NCBI GenBank assembly: GCA_001643675.2
Contig: LSRY02000004.1
Span: 1,287,501-1,351,500, forward strand
Direction: 5' to 3'
From: Monocercomonoides exilis
Taxonomy: Eukaryota > Preaxostyla > Oxymonadida > Polymastigidae
Length of the DNA: 64,000 nucleotides
Shown: positions 23,801-33,278 of the stretch, one piece after another
Layout: each line of letters starts with the position of its first letter
Numbering within the stretch: position 1 is the first letter of the stretch
The notes under the pieces: generated by a model
The model's input: only the letters and a program-made list of their open reading frames with translations
What the model was told of the DNA's origin: nothing
Databases searched by the model: none
Translations under genes and position numbers: made by a program

Positions 23801-24135
23801 GCAAGGGGATTTTGTTCTTCATGAATATGAAAAAATAAAACTTATTGCTGTTTCAAATAGCATGAAAGCAAACGTTTTTGTTGCGGTCCTCGTTTTTTCA
23901 CAGGCATATCATAGGTGCATACAAGCTTTTTTGCAATACAAGACGAACAAGGATGCTTTCTTTAAAAAATGAATATGACAAGAAAATAATTGAAATTGAG
24001 CATTAAAAAACAAACCCATTGCATTTTGTTTTTCTGAAAAAATAGTAATGAATATGCAAGCATTTAATAATAAAATTCACACCTCACCCTGCATTTGTCA
24101 CATGAATGAAAAGCAGTTGAATGCCTTGGACACAT
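14850..24135 (-). CDS. Giant Zn(2)-Cys(6) fungal-type transcription factor, five exons
   Basis: Proposed exons on the minus strand: 24135-24083, 24033-24016 (18 nt), 23959-23874, 23816-21882, 21697-14850, giving 2979 aa. All junctions are GT-AG and keep frame. Exons 1-3 build a textbook binuclear zinc cluster at residues 12-40, C-x2-C-x6-C-x5-C-x2-C-x6-C. It is followed by TYDMPVKKRGPQ, the linker typical of fungal zinc-cluster factors. Such domains bind DNA in the nucleus. Residues about 280-350 (RFFDTRVPFLHIGDE, ISPFYPFLGKD) and 480-720 resemble the fungal_trans middle homology region; this part is inference. The rest is Ser/Gln-rich low complexity. There is a basic, probably nuclear-localising KGKRRGKLKRE / TRKRRKIDEE pair near 2500, and a hydrophobic patch near 2070 of unknown meaning. 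Most fungal relatives are 600-1200 aa, so this is exceptionally long. It is divergent from the striatin gene 602 bp away. Target genes cannot be told. Confidence 0.8.
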
Positions 24136-24737
24136 TTAAAGTGAGAAAAACAAATCAATGTAAAAAATCTATTTTCCAAAACAAATGTAAAATATAAGCA
24201 GATTTGCATAACGGCGTTGAATGAAAAATTAAAAGGTATAATGCATGAATTAAATATATTCGAAATTATAACCTTTACACAAAGAATTATCAATTTTTTT
24301 AAAACTGAATGAAATATTTTGAATATGGGAAGAAATTAAACAAAATGTTCAATCAACATAAAAGAAAAAGCATTCTTCACTTTAAAAAAAGAAATAAATT
24401 TTTTATTTGAAAAACATTTACAAAAAATTTTTTTTTCGTCAAATTCAAATTTGAAATTAACAATTTAAATACCAAACATTTTTTTGATTTTTCCTTCTTT
24501 GAAAAACTGAGTATTTTTAATTTTTTCATTTTAGTTTAATTTTACAAAAGTTTTCATTGAATAAACGAGAATAATGACTATTTTTTATTTTTAATTATTT
24601 CTCTGTGAGTGAACAATTATATTTTTGTTCCGCGAAGTTGAGTGTTTGTTCAATGATTAAAAAAGAGCATTAAAAAGATGTTATCGTTTATCAAAGAATA
24701 ACCAACTTTCAATATTGATCAGCGCCCAATATATATA
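24136..24737. promoter_or_regulatory. Divergent intergenic region (zinc-cluster factor / striatin)
   Basis: 602 bp of AT-rich DNA lie between the two divergent start codons and must hold both promoters. No specific element can be named. It contains no open frame of note. Confidence 0.45.
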
Positions 24738-27700
24738 ATGACTTCTGAAGTTGATTGCGGACAAACACTTTCATTACCTGGTTATTCGACTTTTGACTTG
24801 CTCGCAAATTTAGCTTATGAAGCGAAAAAATTGTTTTCATTGCAATTAACCGAAAATAAATTACTCAAACAGGATTCGGATGTATTATCATTGTTTTTTC
24901 CAAAAGTTTTATATTAAAAATCATTTAATGACGATTTTATATATATTTTCACGTACTATACGCATGAATGATGAATAAGGTTTTAACACGCGAAATAGCG
25001 GAATTGAAGAAAAATCACAAAAATGAAGTTCAACTTTTAAAAGATACAATTAGGACACTTAATTATGAGATAAAACAGCTAAAGTTTGCATTTTGATTTA
25101 AAACATTTTTTGATTGTTGAATCTTGTATTTTATACAGAACGCAACTTCAAGTTATGCAATCTTCACAAACTAATTCATCTGAAACAAAGACGAACGTAA
25201 ACTCTGAATCTTGTCAATCATCAGAAACAGAATTATCCGCAACAAGTACATCTTCAATTTCGGAAAATAATACGTTGAGCTCGGGAATAGGAACATTAAT
25301 AACAGAACCTGCAGTTCCTCGCCCACCTTCGACTTCTCTTTCTCTTCCGTCTTTTCCTCATGAAGATACTCAAAGAACAGCTATCTCTGATCCAATTGGG
25401 ATGCCATCATTTGTAAAACTACCACAAACTATTTCCGCACCTTCATCGAAACTATCGCTTTTCCCATCACACAGATCGTTTTATTCTGATCGATATTTAT
25501 CATCTTCTGCGTCTATGCATCTTCCGTCACTCTCAGAACCAGCGTTTGTGATGAGCCATCATCTTGATGCAGTACAGGATGTTTCATTCCATCCGTCAAT
25601 ATTGTTGTTGATGCTTTCTTCGCGTGATGGCTCATCAACTATTCTGGACATTGCACGAACAACAAGACTTCACAAAAAAAAGAGGAAATGCAAATATAAA
25701 GAAAATGCAAAAGAAAAAGAAGGAGAAATCGAAAGGGATTTGGAAAAAGACAAAGATAAAGATAAAGAAAAGGAAAAAGAAAAAGAAAGAGACGAACGAC
25801 ATCTTCAACCAATTGCTTATCTTGTTTCTTCTCCATTTACATCTTCATTGGCAAATCTATCTTCCCATCAATCGAATTCGCCTGACACGAAATTGCAATC
25901 ATCATCTTCTTTTGCTTTCGAAACGGCTTGCGCAACGCCTTCCTCGTTTTCTATAGACTCTGTTACACGTTCACACTCCACAGCAACTTTGGAAAGAAAA
26001 TCATCATCTTTTCTAAATGCTGGTGCAGATGTCAGTTCTTCTTCGATTGTTCGTAGCAAACTCAACAGAAGACGTAGAAATGGGGTGTTTAGTGGGATAT
26101 TCCTGCCTTCGCTGATGTCTCCTGGAGACGAAGAGAGGATGGGAGAGAGAGCTGACCGCTTTGAAGATGAACAGACCGCCGCTTCTCCATCTGCTGCCTC
26201 TACTTCCTCTGCTTCTTCTTTCCTGTCATCATCTTTCCTCACACACCGCTCGCCACTTTCTTCTCCACCACACTTCAACCAGCAGGCGGGGCACTCGAAT
26301 CAGGCAGAGATGTCTGCTTCTGTTCTTTCGCTTGGTGCTTCGACTGCTTCAATCAACTCTGTTGACTCCTTCAAGAGCTCCTCCTCTTCTCTGAATGCAT
26401 CTGCAGGCGGGGCCGGCTGTTCTTCCTCGTACAACGCGTCGTCGTCGCCGAAGAAGTCGCTCGGCTGCATCGCGCAGGGCTTTGCAGACGGGACGATACG
26501 CATATCTTCGCTGCCTGACCCGCACTACAGGCTGTTTGGCACACACGGCTCGCTGTGCCCGCTGCGGCTGCTGGACTTGAAAGGCCACACGGACACTGTG
26601 TATTCGCTGCAGGAAGAGAAGGACCCAGCGTGTTCTGGTTCATCGGTTACGTCAGCTCCATCATCATCATCCTCCTCTTCCTTGTCATCATCATCATCAG
26701 CTTCTGCTGCTGCACAGGGAAATGTGGGTGCAGCTGTCGAAATGCGAAAGAGCATTCTGCTGCTGTCAGCCAGCGCAGACGACACGGTGAAGCTGTGGCG
26801 TATCTGCAACAGCGATTTTGAAGATGGCAGCCAGGCAAAAGTGAGTGATGTGTTGCCATGTAAAACGCAGTCAGCGCCTTCTCATCGTTCTGGGCAGATC
26901 TTCAGCTTCACCCGCGGCCGAACAGCAGACCGGTGCAATTCTGAGCTGCTTGACACGCCAGTGACTGCTTTGTTCCATCCGATTGTGAAAACCAGCGTTG
27001 TTGCTGGGTACAAGTCAGGTGATGTTGCGCTGTATGACATCTCCGTCGGGATGCAACTGGGCGCAATATCAACTGCTCAAAACGTATGAAATTAATATAG
27101 TCGATTTTTGCGATTATTTTTTTTTTTATTTTTATTCTTCTGTTTTGCTGGAATGGACTTTTTTTCTTTCAGTTTTTATTCTTATTATTTATTAATCTAA
27201 CGATTGATTGATTGGCTTTTATATAAAAAAATTATGTGTTGTTTAATTGGCATAATTATCTTGAATTCTGATTTTCATTCATATATATATGTATTCCAAC
27301 ACTTTCCTAATAATTCAACTGAACAATTGCAGCCCTCCACAACAATTGCGAAGTTCCCGCATCGCATCACAAGCATCACCGGCATCACTTCATTCAGCAA
27401 CAGCTGCCCTCTGATCGTGTCAGCACTCAACGGCTCGATCCATCTGCTGGACACCCGAACACACAGCGTTGTCAACACCATCGCAAACGCCCATTTCGAA
27501 TGGCCTGCCAATCCGCCTGCTTCTGCTTCTGCTTCGCCAGCAGCTGTCAATGCTCCTACTCCCCCTTCTGCACATTCACCAACACCATTTTCATCACTCA
27601 GCTTCTCTGGCTTCACTTCAGTCGGTTCAATTTCTTCAGTTTCTTCAGTGGCAAGTCCACCATGCATTCCATCTCTTCATCCATGTGCTGTTACGTCAAC

Positions 27701-28021
27701 TGCCTATTGCACACATCACTTGGATGCCACCTGCTTTGTGTCTGGTGGAAGCGATTGCTCAATAAGATTGTGGGATTTGCGGTCTTTGAACGAGCCGCTT
27801 GCAATCTTCGTATGCATTTTATTTATTTATTTATTTATTTATGCTCTCATTCTCTTTTGTTTCTTGTTTGCTTGCTTTCTTTTCCCATGCAGCCAAAACA
27901 TCATCGACAAATGTTCGATGAGGGAATCACAAAAGTTATGTTCCATCCCCAGAAACCTCTTCTTGTATCAGCTGGTGCCGATGGAGTTGTCAATCTTTAT
28001 GTTCGTAATCAGTACGGATGA
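24738..28021 (+). CDS. Striatin homologue (STRIPAK scaffold / PP2A B'''-type subunit), five exons
   Basis: Proposed exons: 24738-24881, 24980-25083, 25139-27083, 27333-27809, 27893-28021 (932 aa; all junctions GT-AG and frame-preserving). The N-terminus has a short block plus a coiled coil at about residues 49-90 (LTREIAELKKNHKNE, TIRTLNYEIKQLKTQ), as in striatins. The WD40 part follows the striatin order: SHHLDAVQDVSFHP (about 217), FADGTIRISSLPDP (530), GHTDTVYSL (564), SASADDTVKLWR (622), the FHP..SGDVALYDI blade (about 700), SGGSDCSIRLWDL (866), and the diagnostic ending DEGITKVMFHP...SAGADGVVNLYV. Striatins scaffold PP2A and GCK-family kinases in STRIPAK; the coiled coil dimerises. About 300 residues of KEKEK- and Ser-rich sequence are inserted between the first and second blades. 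The fourth intron contains an ATTT microsatellite near 27814-27842. Confidence 0.85.
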
Positions 28022-28601
28022 ATTTATAAAAAGTAAAAATGATATATGTAAAATAATACTGCACAGTGATTGTTGGATTGCGTTGAAGTTGGCGTGAGTT
28101 AGGATTAATCGATGATGAATGCATGAAGAAACAAGACTAGTTAAAATATGATGCTTTATGCTGCGATGTTCAGAATCTTTTTGAATAAAAGAGGTGAAAT
28201 GAGTCAATCGTATTAGGTGTATTAGCTTTTTTGTTATAAATATTTATATGTCACTTTCAGGTCTGTTATTTATCTTTTATAAATTTAACACGTTATTTTT
28301 GGCTTTGAATTCGTATCTTAAAGCTGCGTTTGTAATTTCAAATTATTTGGGGTCTTAGTTAATTTTTCAATTTTTGCTTAAAAATTGCAAGAATTTTTGT
28401 TGACTTATTGCTTAAAGCAGTTTTGTGTCGTTGCAAACAAAAAAGATCTGTTTAATATTTTTTTTTTAGCTTTTTTTGTTTTGAAAAAAGTTCATATTCA
28501 ATTTTTTTATTGTGAATATTTTCTTGAGTCGAGTTTCATACAAAATTCAACAAGTTTGTTCAAATTTGAATTGTCAACCCAACAATTTTTTTATTGAATT
28601 A
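28022..28601. other. Intergenic AT-rich region
   Basis: Runs from the striatin stop to the left end of the transposon. It is very AT-rich and full of homopolymer runs. No gene is recognised. Confidence 0.5.
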
Positions 28602-28632
28602 GGGTAGTTTTTTTATCCGGATATTTTTTTAT
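28602..28632 (+). repeat. Left terminal inverted repeat of the transposon
   Basis: Begins GGGTAG, then T7, ATCCGGATA, T7 and AT. Its reverse complement pairs with 30600-30631 with about four mismatches and one T-run length difference. Preceded by TA. Confidence 0.8.
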
Positions 28633-28699
28633 ATGGGAATGAAAAAATAAATAAATTTTTATTTCACTGTAGCATGTTTGTTTCTTAAAAAAAAGTTCA

Positions 28700-28894
28700 C
28701 TAGTAATAAATATAATTAATCAACTCTCTCTTGATTTTTTTTCTGGAATTTTCTTGTTTTCTTTCATCTCCAGAATTATCATCAAAAAAATCTCTTTTTC
28801 GTGGAATTTTCCTTTTCTTTGGTTTTTCATCCTCAAACAATTTTTTTTCTACAATTTTTTCATTATCATCATTCATTATCTTCTCTTCTTTCAT
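28700..28894 (-). CDS. Small highly charged ORF inside the transposon, possible C-terminal exon of the transposase
   Basis: A 64-codon frame rich in Lys, Glu and Asp (KKLFEDEKPKKRKIPRKRD, then DDNSGDERKQ). It looks like an acidic/basic tail with a nuclear-localisation signal. It lies about 75 nt downstream of the transposase stop on the same strand. A frame-keeping intron could join it to the transposase (donor near 28982, acceptor AAAAG just before this frame), but the acceptor is weak. It could also be chance coding potential in AT-rich DNA. Nothing else indicates its function. Confidence 0.35.
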   Translation of the reverse strand: MKEEKIMNDDNEKIVEKKLFEDEKPKKRKIPRKRDFFDDNSGDERKQENSRKKIKRELINYIYY

Positions 28895-28969
28895 TTTCTT
28901 TTAATTTTTCCACTCATCCAAAAAATCTTGGTCGGTTATAATTTTTCCATGAAAATCAAATCTATGGTT

Positions 28970-30296
28970 CTATTTCTTCAGTGTGACAGAAGGCTCATCA
29001 GGTGAAGTGGAAAGAACAGCATGCCATTGGTTTGATAAAACTCCACTTTTAACAAAGGAAGAAACAATTGTTTCAAGCATTAATGCTGTTTGCAGAGCCT
29101 GGTGAAGGGCATCTGCAATTGCTTTTCTTCGAAGAGAGACAGATGAAGAAGAAGGAACGAAATACTTAGTGTTAAAACATTTTTTGTAGACGGCAAATTC
29201 TCCTAGGTCGAGAGGCTGAGTGAGGTGTGTGCTGTGGGGTATAAAAGTCACCACGTCGATCGAGGCATCAGCGAATTTTTGCCAAATGTCGGGCTGAGCT
29301 CTCGATGGATGAGAGTCCAATAGAAGTAGGCATCTTTCTTCATCTTTATTCAAAAGAGTTCGTCTTTCCACGATTCCTGGAAGGAGAACATCTTCTGCGT
29401 ATCTTCTACATATTGCGTCGGTCATCCAGCCATCGTTATCTTCCCAGATATTTATTGTTGAGCTGAGCATCACACGCAGTTCGGCTGGAATTTTCTTTGA
29501 AGGCCATAAAACGATGCTTTTCAAAGAATAACCGTCTGCAGAAGCTGCAACGCACAATGTGGCGTTTGGCATGTTCATGGGCGTTTTGTTGAACCCAGCT
29601 GGCGAATCGGAAGGATGCACAACAAGCTTTTTGGTGGTGTCTGAGAGGCGAAGGGAAGATTCGTCGGTGTTAAATATCAATGAAGAAGAATATTTGTTGT
29701 TGCTATGAAGATTTTGAAGATGTTCAAGGAAAGGTTGGAGGATTTGTTTATTTGACACAGTCAATCGTTGAATGTCGACGTTATGTGGAAGAGATACTTT
29801 GAAGTGCGGATTCTTTTTTATGAATGAGTAGGGCGATGATTTCGAAATTTCAACTTCTTCTTTTTCTTCTTCAAATAGATTTTTTTGTCTGTCAGAAATG
29901 ACAGATTCAATCTATAATAAGATAAAAATAAAAATAAATTTGTTTATGAATGAATAAGCAAACCAATTGTTTCATTTGAGAAATAGAAATGCTCACTCCA
30001 CTTGAACTTTCGCAGCGAATAACATCCTCTACTGTTTTCTTTTCTTCGTCTGTTAGCAACTCTGGGTGACAAATTTTGTCAACTTTTCTTTTATTTTCCA
30101 AAGCTGTAATTGCTCTATTTATGGCTGAACGGCTGAACTCGTGTTGATTCGCTGCGTACACTATTCTTACCTTTCCATCCAAAATATTAGTTGCAATCCG
30201 CCCTAAACGATTTTCTATTTGTATATAATCAAATGCCATCATTTGATTTCTAATGTTTAACAATCCTTGTTCTGTTTTGTTTTTGATAACACTCAT
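28970..30296 (-). CDS. pogo-like DDE transposase (CENP-B type), two exons
   Basis: Exons 30296-29964 and 29911-28970, with a 52-nt intron (GTTTGC...TATAG), give 424 aa. The N-terminus has a psq-like helix-turn-helix (ANQHEFSRSAINRAI) and a CENP-B-type helix-turn-helix (LLTDEEKKTVEDVI ... YSFIKKNPHF). The catalytic DDE_1 domain shows the three expected acids: FNTDES (D about 194), LLLLDSHPS (D about 310) and the family signature FIPHSTHLTQPLDLGEF (D about 346), a spacing near DD35D. It would cut and paste the element whose ends lie at 28602 and 30631. No stop or frameshift interrupts it, so recent or current activity is possible. Similarity is to eukaryotic pogo/Tigger elements rather than to bacterial insertion sequences. 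Confidence 0.85.
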
Positions 30297-30599
30297 AACA
30301 ATAAAATTCTGGTAATGATCTTATTTTTTTTTTTTAAAAAAAATTTTTTTATTAGAAATGAAAAAAAATTAAAAAGTTTTTTTCGATCAAATTCTAACTT
30401 AGTAATACCCCTTGCTATTACCTAATCTCCTCAGGTGAGGCACTAATCAGAGATGGAGGAGCTAACCCCCCCCCATCAGAAATTAGGTGTAGAAATTTCA
30501 TCTGAAATTCTAATTACTGACTTTTCCTAATACATCAAAAATATTATAAAATATCCAAAAAGTGGGAAGAAATAATTCAAAATTAAAAATTTTGTCCGG

Positions 30600-30631
30600 A
30601 TAAAAAAAATGTCCGGAGAAAAAAACCACCA
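30600..30631 (-). repeat. Right terminal inverted repeat of the transposon
   Basis: Read on the minus strand it begins TGGTGG, then T7, CTCCGGACA, T8 and AT, matching the left end. Followed on the plus strand by TA at 30632-30633. Confidence 0.8.
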
Positions 30632-32291
30632 TACGTTTTCCCAATAAACTCGAAAATGCAGAAAAGACTTAAATCTGAAAACTTATAATTGTTCAAAATA
30701 AATAAAGGATAAACAAGTCTTTTCATTGAGAAATAATTCATTCAATCCAGATTTTTTTTGTTAGTTTTGTTTTTCAACGTAACTTATTCATTTAGAATAA
30801 CTCAAATAACAACAACGTGAATCCAGATAAAAAAGGATCGAAACATAAAGAGTATTAAACAACTTTTCGTGGCAAAATCTTTTCATGATTATGAATGACA
30901 TCGTTTTTTACAGAATTGAAAATTCAATTTTCTTTGGAAGTTTTTTGGTTTGAATTCTGAAATTTTAGTTATTATTTGAAGAAAATTTTGGGTATTCAGG
31001 ATTTTTCTTGGTAGATATAAGCATTTTTGTTTGACTTTATGTGCTCAAAATATGAAACTGAAATTCGTTCGTTTTTTCGTATTCAAATAATAAAACAAAA
31101 TAAAATGCTGCAATTACAATGATTCACATATACAGATGAAAATATCCAATTTATTTCGAAAACTGAGAAACTCTCAAAAAGAAATGAGTGACACAATTTT
31201 TTTATGCTATAGGCAAAAAAAGAAAAAAATAAAATAAAAAAAAACTTGTAACTCAGCATTTTCAACTTCTTTATTCTTTCACATATTTTTAACAAGAAAA
31301 GCAAAATTTTGTTGTTCAACAGCATTAAAACATCTTGTTTTTATATGTTTTCGAATATAATATTGTTGATGTGAAGCAAAATACTTTTCTTCAGGTATTT
31401 TCATAGAAAAATTTTGAACTTTTCATTGACTTTTTTATATCAAAAAAAACACAAAAAAAAATGGGTCCATTTTTCGACATTCGTGAAATGTTGGAAAACT
31501 TTATGTTTTGATTTCAACGATGCCTGTTTACGAAATTGAAAATCAAATTTATTTTGAAATCTGAGAAAGCGATATAAAGTTATGAGAGAAGTTATTTTTC
31601 AATGTCTTGTGCTAAAAATACTTTGAAAGTCCGTTTTTTCCCCCATGTTTTTGACCAAAGTATTTGTTATCCATCAAATATTTCAATATCTGTCTAATTA
31701 TTTTGTAGTCAAACCTTTTTAAAGCACAAATCAAAATTTCCATTACAATTGAATTTTGGAAAAATGAACTAAGACAGTTTTCACGCATTGTTTGTGATGT
31801 TGTTTTCATGAAAATATTTTTTTCCAACAATTATAATGCGATTTAATTCTTGTTCAAAATCCGAACGAAAGAATGATCTTAAAAATGTTCATTTTCATTT
31901 TTTAATAATCAATTTTTCATTAATTTTTTCTCACAAGGATAATAAGGTTCAGAATTCTTGCATTTATGAAAAAATCAATGATTTGTTCCAAACTATTTCC
32001 ACACCCTTTCATTGCAAGTCTTTCATTCCAATGAAAAAAAGATTCACAAAAATTCAAAAATTGAGAAAAATATTTGTTTGAGAAGAAAGGAACAAAATTT
32101 AAAAGCAAAATATTTTGCCTCATGTTTGTTTCACAAACCATAATCATCGTATAATTAACACCCATCACTTTTTTAATTATTTTAATGGTAGATAAAACAA
32201 AACTTGTTTCTTATGTTTATAGCGCTCAATTCATATTTGCTGGTTTGTATTATACAATGTTAATGAATAAAATCGTTCTAAAGTGGTGTAC
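30632..32291. other. Long AT-rich intergenic region
   Basis: About 1.66 kb with extremely high AT content and many A/T runs. The short frames in it have low-complexity translations and no family resemblance. It contains the second copy of a dispersed repeat (31946-32119). The presumed promoter of the YhhN-like gene is at its right end. Confidence 0.55.
31946..32119 (+). repeat. Dispersed noncoding repeat, copy 2
   Basis: Aligns by eye with 1273-1450 in the same orientation, sharing several blocks of 8-14 bases in the same order and with similar spacing. Not coding in either copy. Confidence 0.5.
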
Positions 32292-33116
32292 ATGAACTTT
32301 GCAAGATTCAACAATCGACTTTTCATGCATATGACAAAATCAATTTTCATACTTCTGTTGATTCCTCTCGACTTATCTCTTTGGGACTGGAATAAAAGAC
32401 AAGCCCAAAGAATAACGGCTTCTTTTCCGGCATCATTCAGACGTATTTTCCCTCTTTAACTGTTGTTTTTTAAAAAATGATTTGCTTTCTTTGTATTGCA
32501 GAATATCTTGCATTTGGAGAATTATGCAGTGCAATTGGAGATCAATTTATGATTTATCCAAATCAATTTTTTGGATTGTTTTTCGGTGCAAGTTTCTTTG
32601 GCCTTGCTCATGTATTCTACATTCTTGCATATTTCCCTCGTTGCTCAATTTCGAACAAATTAAAATGGATTACTTCTTCTATTATTGGCTTCACTGTTGT
32701 GTTGTATTTTTATGCAGGCCTTTTTAATTGGGTCAAAAACGATATTCTTATTGCTCTTGGACTTTTTGGTTATCTTTCCCTGGAAATGTTTACTATCGTT
32801 GTATTTGTGTGCACAGAACTTTCTCCTGAACATTGCAGGTTTGTCATTTTTTTAATAAACTTCATTTTTTGGAAAAAATGTTTGACTTAAATGAATTTTC
32901 GAATGATATTCAAGGAAATGCCACTTCGTCGGACTGATTGGAACTTTGTTCTTTTTTGTATCAGATATCATTCTTTTCTACCATCTATTTCGACCAGGAT
33001 ATTGGCCATTGGAAAATGTTTCAGTGATGATAACGTATTATTTGGGTCAATTTTTGATTGCCTTTTCATCAAGACAACTTACATGCTCGCATGGAGGCAA
33101 AAAAGTTGCAATTTGA
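32292..33116 (+). CDS. YhhN/TMEM86 family protein (lysoplasmalogenase-like), three exons
   Basis: Exons 32292-32442, 32502-32838 and 32915-33116 (introns of 59 and 76 nt, GT-AG, frame kept) give 229 aa, a normal YhhN length. The protein is nearly all transmembrane. The family pattern is visible: an N-terminal span after MTKSIFILLLIPL; FGELCSAIGDQFMIYPNQF (the G..GD motif); FGLAHVFYILAYF; a C-terminal GTLFFFVSDIILFY; and ITYYLGQFLIAFS. TMEM86/YhhN enzymes hydrolyse the vinyl-ether bond of lysoplasmalogens in internal membranes; plasmalogens are common in anaerobes. Catalysis itself cannot be proven from sequence. The start was chosen as the first ATG giving a hydrophobic N-terminus and a frame-compatible first exon. 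Confidence 0.8.
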
Positions 33117-33278
33117 GATGATTATGTTATTTATATCATACGTTAAGCTTAAATTTTTAGTTAAACATTTCAATATTAGATCAGAAAATTGTTTTGGTAT
33201 ACCATAAAAAATTAAAACAAAAATTAAAAATTTGTTGGGAAATAATCAATTACAGAAAATTGATTATTCGTATAATAA

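Larger units (their letters stand above)
28602..30631 (-). mobile_element. pogo/Tigger-like Tc1/mariner-superfamily DNA transposon, 2.03 kb
   Basis: Both ends carry imperfect terminal inverted repeats of about 31-32 bp, built of a G-rich hexamer, seven T, a TCCGGA core and a second T run. The dinucleotide TA flanks each end (28600-28601 and 30632-30633), as expected for Tc1/mariner-superfamily target-site duplication. The interior encodes one apparently complete DDE transposase on the minus strand. A second TCCGGA lies just inside the right repeat (about 30595-30600), a possible subterminal binding site. The element sits between genes, downstream of striatin. Only one copy is in this window. 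Confidence 0.85.

Noticed and set aside
30440-30520. C9 run with flanking inverted TCAGAAATTAG-like motifs inside the transposon
   Set aside because: Short and imperfect; no evidence for a nested element or an RNA.
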